From Lysinibacillus fusiformis (lineage in GTDB: Bacteria; Bacillota; Bacilli; Bacillales_A; Planococcaceae), in the NCBI RefSeq assembly GCF_007362955.1, contig NZ_CP041696.1:3844001-3908000 (forward strand): a stretch of DNA of 64,000 bases, written 5' to 3'. The notes below the pieces were generated by a model that was given only the letters and a program-made list of their open reading frames with translations, was not told the DNA's origin and ran no database searches. This document shows, in pieces, positions 16,894 through 25,315 of this stretch. Each line of letters begins with the position of its first letter. Position 1 is the first letter of the stretch. The position numbers were made by a program, and so were the translations under genes.

Positions 16894-17015
16894 GGCTATC
16901 CTCTGTGAGTAACTATAAAAAAATAAGAATTATTTATAAAAACAAACATATTTGACGTCTTCCATGCATAAATAACAATATGTTCGGAAATAATAATATT
17001 GGTTGGTTACCATAG

Positions 17016-17064
17016 AAAAAGTTACTTTGTTATCTGCTTGCAGATAGCAACAGTAGCTTTTTTT
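17016..17064 (+). terminator. Terminator downstream of the zinc-finger gene
   Basis: GTTACTTTGTTATCTGC pairs with GCAGATAGCAACAGTAGC over almost its full length, with a T tract after it, about 125 bases beyond the stop. Confidence 0.75.
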
Positions 17065-17124
17065 ATTGTGCGTATAGTTTTCGGCTAGTTTAAAACGTGA
17101 CATTCTCAATAAATACATAATAAA

Positions 17125-17159
17125 GCCGCACGCTCAAGGTCGAAACCTGAACGTGCGGC
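17125..17159. repeat. Stand-alone GC-rich hairpin
   Basis: GCCGCACG ... CGTGCGGC with an inner AGGT/ACCT stem and no T tract. It sits at the border of the long repeat array and has no gene beside it. Confidence 0.6.
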
Positions 17160-17175
17160 GCACAAATACATATCG

Positions 17176-17875
17176 TTTATCCCGCATTAACGGTCAGTAA
17201 TTTATCTGTTCCGAAAGCGAAGCGTCAGGTACAAGACGCCCATCTAAGTGAAGAAGAGAACGAGTCAACAAGGGGGGCGATCAACTGACCGTAAAAGCCC
17301 GATTGGTTCGGGGCAACAGGATGTTGGTCACACAAGCTTTTTCACAGGATGTGAAGGTTTTAGCTTGTGTTCCTCTATTTATTGTGGGGGCAGATACACC
17401 CCCACGGATTGAAGTTTCACTTTATCCCGCATTAACGGTCAGTAAGTTGATCAACTGACCGTAAAAGCCCGATTGGTTCGGGGCAACAGGATGTTGGTCA
17501 CACAAGCTTTTTCACAGGATGTGAAGGTTTTAGCTTGTGTTCCTCTATTTATTGTGGGGGCAGATACACCCCCACGGATTGAAGTTTCACTTTATCCCGC
17601 ATTAACGGTCAGTAAGTCGATCAACTGACCGTAAAAGCCCGATTGGTTCGGGGCAACAGGATGTTGGTCACACAAGCTTTTTCACAGGATGTGAAGGTTT
17701 TAGCTTGTGTTCCTCTATTTATTGTGGGGGCAGATACACCCCCACGGATTGAAGTTTCACTTTATCCCGCATTAACGGTCAGTAAGTCGATCAACTGACC
17801 GTAAAAGCCCGATTGGTTCAACTAACAAACCGTGGGGGCAGATACACCCCCACGGATTGAAGTTTCACTTTATTT
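17176..17875 (+). repeat. Tandem array of a 170-bp multi-hairpin unit (family A)
   Basis: Units start at 17176, 17421, 17591 and 17761 with TTTATCCCGCATTAACGGTC. The two inner full units are exactly 170 bp. The first is 245 bp and carries an insert with TGTTCCGAAAGCGAAGCG. The last is shortened by loss of its middle. Each full unit holds three successive inverted repeats: ACGGTCAGT/ACTGACCGT, ACACAAGCT..TTCACA/GTGAA..AGCTTGTGT, and GTGGGGG/CCCCCAC. Every unit ends TTGAAGTTTCAC. No protein is encoded. The array touches the stop codon of the SEC-C gene. Confidence 0.9.
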
Positions 17876-18853
17876 CGTTGCGACGTAATTAGTTAAGTCT
17901 TGATAGTATTTTGTCAGTGATGTTGCTGAAATATCAAACGTAGCAGCAATTTCTTTGACAGTCAGTGATAACGACTCGAATAGCTCTTTTTCTTGGCCAT
18001 AGCGAATCGCACCAGCAGCGATAGCCGCCTCTTTACGTGCAGAAGGTTGTCCTTCGATTAAATAATCTTCTAATAGCTCTAACATCGGTTCAGTCTCACG
18101 TTCATTTTTCTCAAGGAACTCTTTAACTTGTGCAATTACACCGTTTTCAAAGCTCGTAAACTCTTCGCCTTTGTAACCGTTAGACACCAGTAGCTCCCAG
18201 AATGCTAAATGATCCTCTTTTAAGAAAGCCTCCACTTTTTTCCCAGAAGCCTCAAAGTTTTTCTTCAATTGTGCAAATACCTTTTCATGGTCTAGTGGGA
18301 AGAAAATAAGTGTTGAAACAGCCAAGTATTGTGCTTCTTTTTTCGTGCCATCTGGTAGGATGAATGCAAATACATGCATACCCTCAGGAATTGGCTTGTC
18401 GTTTTCACGACGGATAAAGATTTCTTGACCTGACAGCACATGTGTAGCCTTGAAATAATTTTCCTCTACAACAGACACGGTTCCAATAAATAATGTAGGT
18501 TGCGACCAGCCTTCTAATACTTTTAAAGTAGAAGGTCGAACCGTCTTTTTCTTCGTTTTCTTTAAATAACCTTTCCAAATAGATGGCTCTTGATGGAAGA
18601 AGAAGTCGTCCAACGCGATTGCTTCGATAAGCTCACGCTGTAGCACGCTCTCTAATTTAGGCTGCCATATGCCCACGTGCTCAATATAGGCACGGACATC
18701 TTTGCGTTCTGGGTACTCTAAATAGAATGTTTGTAGTACACGCTCTAATTCTTCAATTGCCACAGTTTCTACTGTTACTTGCTGTTTACCTTCACAGCAT
18801 TTTTTATATTTTTTTCCGCTACCGCATAGGCATGGATCATTACGTTTTACCAT
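17870..18853 (-). CDS. SEC-C motif protein with C-terminal helix-turn-helix
   Basis: A 327-residue protein opening MVKRNDPCLCGSGKKYKKCC, the zinc-binding SEC-C motif found at the end of SecA and in many stand-alone proteins. The middle is unassigned and acidic/helical; the end (LSLTVKEIAATFDISATSLT) looks like a helix-turn-helix. SEC-C may mediate interaction with partners or the ribosome; the exact role is unknown. The ATG at 18853 fits the family start; a GTG four codons upstream lies against the AAGGA site. The stop codon is inside the last copy of the 170-bp repeat. Confidence 0.75.
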   Translation of the reverse strand: MVKRNDPCLCGSGKKYKKCCEGKQQVTVETVAIEELERVLQTFYLEYPERKDVRAYIEHVGIWQPKLESVLQRELIEAIALDDFFFHQEPSIWKGYLKKTKKKTVRPSTLKVLEGWSQPTLFIGTVSVVEENYFKATHVLSGQEIFIRRENDKPIPEGMHVFAFILPDGTKKEAQYLAVSTLIFFPLDHEKVFAQLKKNFEASGKKVEAFLKEDHLAFWELLVSNGYKGEEFTSFENGVIAQVKEFLEKNERETEPMLELLEDYLIEGQPSARKEAAIAAGAIRYGQEKELFESLSLTVKEIAATFDISATSLTKYYQDLTNYVATK

Positions 18854-19057
18854 AATTAGAAACACTTCCTTTGAAAATTGTTAGTCGATTTTTGCTAAAT
18901 AAATTGCGTACACTTAATAATAACGGTACTTTTGTACGAAGGAAAATGATTATCTATTTTGAAATATCAAAAAAATGTAGAGGGACGCCCTGATTCTATT
19001 ATATGTACGTATATTCTCGCTTAGAACTAAAAAAAGAAAACCATTTACGGCGAAGTT

Positions 19058-19120
19058 GAACAGGTTGTGACGGATAGAATAGGGAAAGTGGTGGATAGCA
19101 CAGGCAAAGTGACGGAAAGA
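19058..19120. repeat. Three 21-bp tandem units
   Basis: GGTTGTGACGGATAGAATAG-type units at 19058, 19079 and 19100 share the GGATAG and AAAGTG words with exact 21-bp spacing. Array of the same periodic family as 9431, 19166, 30040 and 45589, but more diverged. Confidence 0.7.
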
Positions 19121-19123
19121 AAT

Positions 19124-19154
19124 AAAAAAAGCAGCCTACAACAGTAGACTGCAT
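19124..19154 (-). terminator. Terminator of pepF
   Basis: Minus strand: GCAGTCTACTGTTGTAGGCTGC followed by TTTTTTT. The 21-bp array at 19166-19237 lies between the pepF stop and this terminator, so it would be part of the 3' untranslated region. Confidence 0.75.
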
Positions 19155-19165
19155 TGAAGTTTCAC

Positions 19166-19237
19166 TTTATCGAAAAGATTTCCATGTTTATCGAAAACTT
19201 TTAGAGATTTATCGAAAACTTTTTAGTAATTATCGAC
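19166..19237. repeat. 21-bp tandem units in the pepF 3' untranslated region
   Basis: TTTATCGAAAACTTTTAGAG-type units start at 19166, 19187 and 19208, with a partial fourth at 19229, all spaced by exactly 21 bp. The stop codon of pepF follows directly. Confidence 0.75.
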
Positions 19238-19238
19238 T

Positions 19239-21044
19239 TTATCCTTCAATTTCCTTTGTTAGTCGTTCAAGCTCATCGATTAGATGACCGATATAAGCAA
19301 TCGTATCTCGAAGTGGTTGATCTGTTGTCACATCCACACCTGCCATTTGCGCAAGCTCTACAGGGGATTTTGTGCCACCAGCTTGTAGCACCGTTAACCA
19401 TTCATCGACAGCGGAGCTACCTTCTTTTAAAATGCGTTGCGATACTTGTGTTGAAATCGTTAAACCTGCACTGTATGTGTATGGATATAAGCCCATGTAA
19501 TAGTGAGGCTGACGCATCCAAGTGAGCTCTGCCCCTTCCGTAATGTCCACCGTGTCGCCCCAGAAATCTTCAAGGACGGTGCGTTTTAATTGATTTAAGA
19601 CAGTGGCATTGACAGAATCACCTGCGTCCACTAATTCATAGACTTTGCGCTGATAAGCAGCTTCTAGTAAATGAGTCACGAAGTTATGATAATACGTTTT
19701 CGATACGATATTTGAAATCACCCAACGTTTGAAACGAAGGTCTTCGTTATGCGTTAATAAATAATTTGCCAATAACATCTCATTCATTGTCGATGGCGCC
19801 TCGATAAAGTACAGAGAAGGGCGGCTATTGAAATACGATTGATGTCCATGGGCATTCACAAAATGTCCGGCATGGCCTAGCTCATGCGTAAGTGTAAACA
19901 CCTCATTCATGCGGCCGTTCCATGACATTAGGATGTATGGGTGACTGCCATATGGACTTGAGCAGAATGCGCCTGTTGATTTGCCTTTGTTTGGCGCAAA
20001 GTCAATCCAACGCTCGTTAAATGCACGTTCAAGCATATGCTGATAATCCTTACCCATGACAGCCAGGGATTTTTCCACATAATCCTTCGCCTCAGCCATT
20101 GTTAACTTTGGATCGTAGCTGGAATCGAGTGCAATTTTTAAATCAGCAAAGGTCATTTTTTCTAAATCATTTGCTTGTTGAATAAGCTTCGCGTAACGAC
20201 GCATATGTGGTGCAAGTTCTTGCGTAATAAGGTCAATTTGACGATGATAGAGCGAACGATCTACCTCTTGGTCGAATAATAAATAGTCAATCACAGAGTC
20301 AAAACCACGTAAATCGGCGATCGTTTTTTCTTGTTGTATATGCGTGTTAAAAACCTGTGCTGTTGTGTGCTGATAATCACGTAGCTTACTAGAAAATGCA
20401 TTAAATGCCCCACGACGCACGGTTGTATCTACTTCAAGCTCATAGTCATTTTCGAATAAGACGAAGCTGAGGGGATGTTTTGTGCCGTTTGCTTCGAATT
20501 CACCAAAATCCATATCGACAAGCTTTGTTGTGTTATAGATTTCGTAGGGTGCTTCAAAAGTGGAACTAAGTGCCGCAAGTGCTTTTTCCACTTCGGGCTG
20601 TAATTGATGTGGCTTCTGTTTTAATAATTCATTTAAATAATGCTTATAAAGAGGGCTCAATGTAGCAGCTTCCACGAGTAGAGCTTCGTCCAATGCTAAT
20701 AGTTCGCTACGCACAAAAGAGAGTGCACTACTAACTTTACCGACAGCCGTACTGAATTTCGCAGCACGCATTTGTGCTACATTATCCGTACGATCAGCCT
20801 GTATGTTTAAACTCGCATAAGTGCCTATTGGAACGAATTTTTTTTCCAATGCTTCAAAAGCTGTTAGTACGTCAATGGCTTTTTGTGCATCCGTAATGGT
20901 GCCCTGATACGTACGCTCAAAATTTATAGCTTCCTCAACCAATTGGGCCAAAGTAGGTTCGAAATCTGCGTCATTGTCAAGCAAATCCTGTAAATTCCAA
21001 GTTTCTTCTAGCGGAACATCCTTGCGTAATGGTAAAACTTCCAT
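19239..21044 (-). CDS. pepF: Oligoendopeptidase F
   Basis: A 601-residue M3-family metallopeptidase. The zinc site is HELGH (His387, Glu388, His391) in the segment FTLTHELGHAGHF. The beginning, MEVLPLRKDVPLEETWNLQD, is the family start. Residues about 110-180 form the oligopeptidase F N-terminal domain. It degrades short peptides in the cytoplasm and has been linked to peptide signalling control in Bacillus. The ATG at 21044 follows AAAGGGG; in-frame Met codons further upstream have no support. Monocistronic, with the terminator described at 19124. Confidence 0.92.
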   Translation of the reverse strand: MEVLPLRKDVPLEETWNLQDLLDNDADFEPTLAQLVEEAINFERTYQGTITDAQKAIDVLTAFEALEKKFVPIGTYASLNIQADRTDNVAQMRAAKFSTAVGKVSSALSFVRSELLALDEALLVEAATLSPLYKHYLNELLKQKPHQLQPEVEKALAALSSTFEAPYEIYNTTKLVDMDFGEFEANGTKHPLSFVLFENDYELEVDTTVRRGAFNAFSSKLRDYQHTTAQVFNTHIQQEKTIADLRGFDSVIDYLLFDQEVDRSLYHRQIDLITQELAPHMRRYAKLIQQANDLEKMTFADLKIALDSSYDPKLTMAEAKDYVEKSLAVMGKDYQHMLERAFNERWIDFAPNKGKSTGAFCSSPYGSHPYILMSWNGRMNEVFTLTHELGHAGHFVNAHGHQSYFNSRPSLYFIEAPSTMNEMLLANYLLTHNEDLRFKRWVISNIVSKTYYHNFVTHLLEAAYQRKVYELVDAGDSVNATVLNQLKRTVLEDFWGDTVDITEGAELTWMRQPHYYMGLYPYTYSAGLTISTQVSQRILKEGSSAVDEWLTVLQAGGTKSPVELAQMAGVDVTTDQPLRDTIAYIGHLIDELERLTKEIEG

Positions 21045-21292
21045 GAATAAACACCCCTTTAATGTAAGTAATTTAATTATAACGAAACTATTTCGGAAAG
21101 TGAAATAATTATAGAGAATATTTTCACTATTTCCAAATGAAGCTTTGAAATACAGATTGATCAAAATGGATTTTCTAGTTTAATTGAATCCATTTCATCA
21201 TTCCCTTTCAGATCAATAAAGGCGAATATGATTAAGAAAAAAAGTAATATCACATAGTTATATTCCGCTACAGGCGGATGCTTTCCGCGGGC

Positions 21293-21400
21293 AAGCACCG
21301 ACCGCTTCGGGGCAATAGGATGTTGGTCATGAAGGCGTTGTCACAGGACCGTGACGCTTTTTTCACTTTATGCGAGTCGCTTGTTACGATCTTTGCAGAA
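21293..21400 (+). repeat. Diverged single copy of hairpin family A
   Basis: GCTTCGGGGCAATAGGATGTTGGTCA and GTCACAGGACCGTGAC followed by TTTTTTCACTTTATG keep the order of the family A unit. The inner GTCAC/GTGAC hairpin with T tract could work as a terminator. Just before it, GCGGATGCTTTCCGCGG resembles part of the MITE-like element. The remaining part of 21045-21532 is the divergent pepF/dps promoter region. Confidence 0.5.
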
Positions 21401-21436
21401 CAACGAGGTAATTCGCAAATGAACTGCACGGTCCAT

Positions 21437-21461
21437 GTTTTAAATGTTGTTAGTAGGGAAA
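21437..21461 (+). promoter_or_regulatory. Candidate sigma-B promoter of dps
   Basis: GTTTTA, 13 bases, GGGAAA: close to the sigma-B consensus GTTTAA-N12/15-GGGWAW, 72 bases before the Dps start codon. Confidence 0.5.
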
Positions 21462-21532
21462 AATACATGTATAGCCAATACACAATGCAACGCATACTAA
21501 AGGCTAGAACAATGATAATTGGAGGAGAAAAC

Positions 21533-21973
21533 ATGACACAAAACTTAAATAAGCAATTGAATAGGCTAGTAGCCACGTACTCGGTACTTTATACAAAATT
21601 GCATAACTACCATTGGTATGTAACGGGGAACGCCTTCTTCACACTCCATGCAAAATTTGAAGAGTTATATAATGAAACGACATTAAATTTAGATGAAATT
21701 GCAGAACGTATTCTTTCAAAAGACGGTAAGCCCGTTGCTACATTAAAAGAACATCTGGAGCTATCTTATGTAGAAGAAGCTACAGGGAAGGAAACGACTG
21801 ATGAAATGGTGGAAACAACAATCTCAGATTTCCAAAAGCTAATGAAAGCATTAAATTCAACAATGGCGCTTGCTGCGGAGGAAGGGGACGATCGTACAGA
21901 GGATTTACTCAATGCGATGTACCAATCACTTGAAAAACATACGTGGATGTTAAAAGCATTTCTCAGCCATTAA
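21533..21973 (+). CDS. dps: Dps-family ferritin-like DNA-protecting protein
   Basis: A 146-residue four-helix protein. LHNYHWYVTGNAFFTLHAKFEELYNE carries the Dps ferroxidase ligands (His, His, Asp/Glu at the dimer interface). Dps dodecamers oxidise and store iron and protect DNA in stress or stationary phase. GGAGG lies six bases before the ATG at 21533. An in-frame extension upstream has no ribosome binding site and crosses repeat sequence, so it is discarded. The sigma-B-like promoter and the adjacent general stress gene support stress control. Confidence 0.88.
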   Translation: MTQNLNKQLNRLVATYSVLYTKLHNYHWYVTGNAFFTLHAKFEELYNETTLNLDEIAERILSKDGKPVATLKEHLELSYVEEATGKETTDEMVETTISDFQKLMKALNSTMALAAEEGDDRTEDLLNAMYQSLEKHTWMLKAFLSH

Positions 21974-22041
21974 ATCCTATATGACTGTAACAAGATAAAA
22001 TATGACAAATATTTCAGTATGATGAAAAAGTAAAAAAAGAC

Positions 22042-22066
22042 GTTTCCTATCCCACGACTAGGGTAA
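22042..22066 (+). promoter_or_regulatory. Sigma-B-type promoter of the stress gene
   Basis: GTTTCC, 13 bases, GGGTAA: a good match to the sigma-B consensus, 37 bases before the start codon at 22104. Confidence 0.65.
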
Positions 22067-22103
22067 AAACATAGTAAGCCATACAACATAGGAGGAATTG
22101 AAC

Positions 22104-22622
22104 ATGATAAATGAACAAAACCCACAAATTGAGGTGGCACATACAAAAGAGGAAATGCTGCACATTTTAGAGAGTATGCGATTAGCTGGATATCATACAG
22201 AGGATATCCATATTATTGCAAAGGATCAAAGCCAATTAGAGGATGTTAAATGGGATGCAGATATTCGAACGCATGAGGCAGGGAATTGGGTAGACCAGGT
22301 TAAATCATGGTTTACGGGTGAGTCTGCTGTGACAGAAGGGTTAAAAAGATTTGATTTATCAGAAGGACAAACTGCGTATTATGCGCAACTTGTGGAACAA
22401 GGAGCCATTGTCTTATTTGCTGAACGTGATGATACAAATGAGCCACTGACAACGGCAACCAATGATGAAGGCAATCGTTATCGTCATGCCCCGTTAGATC
22501 CACGCGTAACAGAGCCATTTAATGATACTGTTGGCAATGTGGAGACACCAGCGCAACGTGAGGAACGTTTAAAGGCTGAAGAACGCATGAATGAAGCTGA
22601 ACAAATAAGAAGATATCTATAG
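22104..22622 (+). CDS. YflT-like general stress protein
   Basis: A 172-residue hydrophilic protein. Its N-terminal part (VAHTKEEMLHILESMRLAGYHTEDIHIIAKDQ) matches the heat-induced stress protein YflT domain, a ferredoxin-like fold found in Bacillus general stress proteins. The C-terminal third is charged and coiled (REERLKAEERMNEAEQIRR). The molecular role is unknown. The ATG at 22104 follows GGAGG by eight bases. A sigma-B-type promoter upstream agrees with the family's known sigma-B regulation. Confidence 0.8.
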   Translation: MINEQNPQIEVAHTKEEMLHILESMRLAGYHTEDIHIIAKDQSQLEDVKWDADIRTHEAGNWVDQVKSWFTGESAVTEGLKRFDLSEGQTAYYAQLVEQGAIVLFAERDDTNEPLTTATNDEGNRYRHAPLDPRVTEPFNDTVGNVETPAQREERLKAEERMNEAEQIRRYL

Positions 22623-22633
22623 ATTGAAACTTT

Positions 22634-22670
22634 AATCGGTGGGGGATTTATCTCCCACCGATTGTTATTT
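22634..22670 (+). terminator. Terminator of the stress gene
   Basis: AATCGGTGGG, loop, CCCACCGATT, then TTATTT. A similar loop sequence (GATTTATC) is found in the hairpin at 42640. Confidence 0.75.
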
Positions 22671-22739
22671 GGCCTTGAAAAATCAACGTGTACAAAATAA
22701 TGAAGGGAAATGCTTGACGAAGTACTTGACTTCGATTGC

Positions 22740-23870
22740 TTACTTGATAATTTTTATAGCGCCTCCATCTTTCACAAAAACATTTATATTGATTTGATGG
22801 ATAGAAGTATTCGTTAGGTTTTTTATTTCTTCTTTAGTCCAAGTAGTGGATTTGAAACGATAAGCTTTTTCTGAAAGATTGAAAATATCAGCATTAATTT
22901 CTAATCCTTTCTGAAAGGATTCTTGGATTTGAGCTACTATGATGGCCTTCATTTCTTGTTCAATTTCTTTTCGAGCAAGATTGTTTGGATTTTCTGTAAT
23001 GGATGCGTTTACTTGTAAATTGATATCATATTTCGGCATTTTTCCATCTACTATTTTTGTTTGATGATTTATATGATCGATAGACATCGATACAGACTTT
23101 TCTTTAATAGACAGCTTCATGTTACTAAATTCTTTATTAAACCAATCTAGTCCTGAAAGTTCTTCCTCCTGTATCCATCCTTGTAATTTTTGATTGGCAA
23201 GGAAGTATGCCCCATTAATTGATAGTATTTTTTTAGCATTGCTATCTTCATCCCAATAGTTATCTGTTACCTCTATGGAGGGAATCAATAATGAACCAAT
23301 GGGCTCATAATATCTTTTGATGATGTTTTGTACGGTGATGGTTGGAAAAAATGTATTAAAAAACAATTGTTCCTTTGGATCATAAGTAAATGTTAAATTG
23401 GGCGGTTTATAAAATAATCCTCGTACGTTCATGATTTCCTTAATATTATTTTCATACGCATAAATTAATGTATTGTAACGCAAATAATAGTTTCTACTAA
23501 AATAATCTAAAAAACCATCCAGTTTTCCTTCCAAAATATTCTCGGAAATAAATATAGCTTGTACATGCCCGTAATAGAGGGGGTTAACGGAATGTTTTTC
23601 AATATCATCGATAGCCTCTTGGATGGTTTCGCCTTGTCCGTGTCCAATAACAATAGGCGCGGGCTCTTTTGCGATGTCTGGTTCTGAGCCCGTGATATTA
23701 TTAAAACCAACTGCCTGAAAATATAATTGATAGTTATTATCAGAATAATCAATACCTAAAGCTGTAACATAAATTTCACTTTGAATTTCCTTTATTCCTG
23801 AGCAGCCAACTAATAGCCATGATAAATGAAATAAAACGATAAATTTTAATATCAATTTATTAGTAGCCAT
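22740..23870 (-). CDS. Spore germination protein, Ger(x)C family lipoprotein
   Basis: A 376-residue lipoprotein: signal peptide with lipobox LLVGCS, then the Ger(x)C pattern (IYVTALGIDYSDNNYQLYFQAVG, HGQGETIQEAIDDIEKHSVNPLYYGHVQAIFI, LDGFLDYFSRNYYLRYN). The C subunit of a GerA-type germinant receptor is anchored on the outer face of the spore inner membrane. The ATG at 23870 follows GGAG by eight bases; that site overlaps the gerA-like stop. Third gene of the operon. Confidence 0.9.
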   Translation of the reverse strand: MATNKLILKFIVLFHLSWLLVGCSGIKEIQSEIYVTALGIDYSDNNYQLYFQAVGFNNITGSEPDIAKEPAPIVIGHGQGETIQEAIDDIEKHSVNPLYYGHVQAIFISENILEGKLDGFLDYFSRNYYLRYNTLIYAYENNIKEIMNVRGLFYKPPNLTFTYDPKEQLFFNTFFPTITVQNIIKRYYEPIGSLLIPSIEVTDNYWDEDSNAKKILSINGAYFLANQKLQGWIQEEELSGLDWFNKEFSNMKLSIKEKSVSMSIDHINHQTKIVDGKMPKYDINLQVNASITENPNNLARKEIEQEMKAIIVAQIQESFQKGLEINADIFNLSEKAYRFKSTTWTKEEIKNLTNTSIHQININVFVKDGGAIKIIK

Positions 23871-23875
23871 TAAAT

Positions 23876-25315
23876 TCACTCCTTATCTCGATGAGCATCG
23901 TACATATGGTCTTTCGATTTAAATTTGAATGGTATTTTCAAAAAACCTTTTATGAAATCTGAAAAGTTCACTTTGGCTAGTGTGGAAAGGTACGGGTGTC
24001 CAAAACTTTCCAATGAACAAATATACGTGAGTAAAAACAAGACACATAAAAAAAAGCCGTACATACCAAAAAAAGAAGCTACGATTACTGTGAAAATTCT
24101 TAATAAAAAAACATTGCCCAATATATTTTGGTTGATTAATGTATAACTAGAAATGACAGTAAGGGCACCCACTACTAATGTTGACGGTGAGGTAAAACCG
24201 GCTCTAATGGCAGCATCTCCAACAATTAATCCTCCTAAAACAGCGACTGTTTGCCCAACAGTTTTAGGTAAACGTACACCCGCTTCTCTAAAAAGGTCAA
24301 AAAAGAGCAGCATGATAAGAATTTCGATGGAGGAGGACACAGGTAAACCAATTTTAGAAGTTGATATGGATGCTAATAAAGGGAAGGGTAATTGGTTAAG
24401 TTGATGAACAGTCAAGGCAATCCAAAAGCCTGGTAAAAAGATACTTGTGACTAAAGAAAGCATCCTTAAAATTCGGGAAAAGCTCCCATATAAAAAACTT
24501 CCTTGATCATCTTCAGGAGCCTTTAAAAGGAGTAATAAATTCACAGGCCCAATGAGACAACTTGGGTTTCCATCCACCAGTATGGCGAAACGACCTTGAT
24601 TGAGTGTATTTACGATAAAATCGGGTCTACCTGTATAATCTAGTAGCGGGAAAAGTGTATACGTTTTATCATAAAGCAATTCCTCAATATGATAACTGCC
24701 GGTAATAACATCTACATCGATAGCCTCTAACTTTTGTTGCACGTTTTCTAAAACATCCGGTTTTATAAGATTATCAATATAAAGAAGTAAAACCTTTGTT
24801 TTACTTTCTCGCCCCATCGAATAGCACTTACTAGACAAATGATTACTTTTTAATCGCATCCTTATCAACGCAAGGTTCGTATCGATATTTTCTACAAATC
24901 CATCACGAGGTCCCCTCAGTGAAACTTCCATATTTGATTCATCAACGGCTCGTTCAGGAAGTTTAGCCAACTTGATGGTGTATAAACGATCTGATTGACT
25001 GTGATAGATATAGATGTAACCAGAAAAAATGGCACTGTTTATTTTATCGAGTTTTTGAAAATAATGATGGATCTCTTCAACCTCTAAATATCGATTAATT
25101 ATTTTTACATCATCCATATGTCCTTGTTCAGCAAGTCTTCGAACATTCGGTAATAACGTACTAAAATACAATTCATTATCAATTAAACCTGGGCAGTAAT
25201 AAAAAATTATTTCTTGTTCTTCCTCATGAAAAAAATAATGCTTTTGGCTGATTCTTACATCTGCTTGGTTACTGAATGCTTGATATAAAATATCCCTATT
25301 ACTATGTTTGTTCAA
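23876..25315 (-). CDS. Spore germination protein, GerA-type A subunit
   Basis: A 479-residue protein with a large cytosolic N-terminal domain and about five C-terminal membrane helices. NQGRFAILVDGNPSCLIGPVNLLLLLKAPED and the PSTLVVGALTVISSYTLINQN region are characteristic of GerAA/SpoVAF-like subunits, which form the oligomeric channel of germinant receptors. The start is TTG at 25315, seven bases after AAAGGGGG, and overlaps the end of the B-subunit gene by 14 bases, implying translational coupling. Confidence 0.9.
   Translation of the reverse strand: MNKHSNRDILYQAFSNQADVRISQKHYFFHEEEQEIIFYYCPGLIDNELYFSTLLPNVRRLAEQGHMDDVKIINRYLEVEEIHHYFQKLDKINSAIFSGYIYIYHSQSDRLYTIKLAKLPERAVDESNMEVSLRGPRDGFVENIDTNLALIRMRLKSNHLSSKCYSMGRESKTKVLLLYIDNLIKPDVLENVQQKLEAIDVDVITGSYHIEELLYDKTYTLFPLLDYTGRPDFIVNTLNQGRFAILVDGNPSCLIGPVNLLLLLKAPEDDQGSFLYGSFSRILRMLSLVTSIFLPGFWIALTVHQLNQLPFPLLASISTSKIGLPVSSSIEILIMLLFFDLFREAGVRLPKTVGQTVAVLGGLIVGDAAIRAGFTSPSTLVVGALTVISSYTLINQNILGNVFLLRIFTVIVASFFGMYGFFLCVLFLLTYICSLESFGHPYLSTLAKVNFSDFIKGFLKIPFKFKSKDHMYDAHRDKE

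Noticed and set aside
19058-19237. Small minus- or plus-strand peptides in the pepF downstream region
   Set aside because: The open stretches follow from the 21-bp repeats and lack ribosome binding sites.
21278-21532. In-frame N-terminal extension of Dps
   Set aside because: It crosses a repeat copy and the promoter region, has no Shine-Dalgarno sequence, and Dps proteins of normal length start at 21533.
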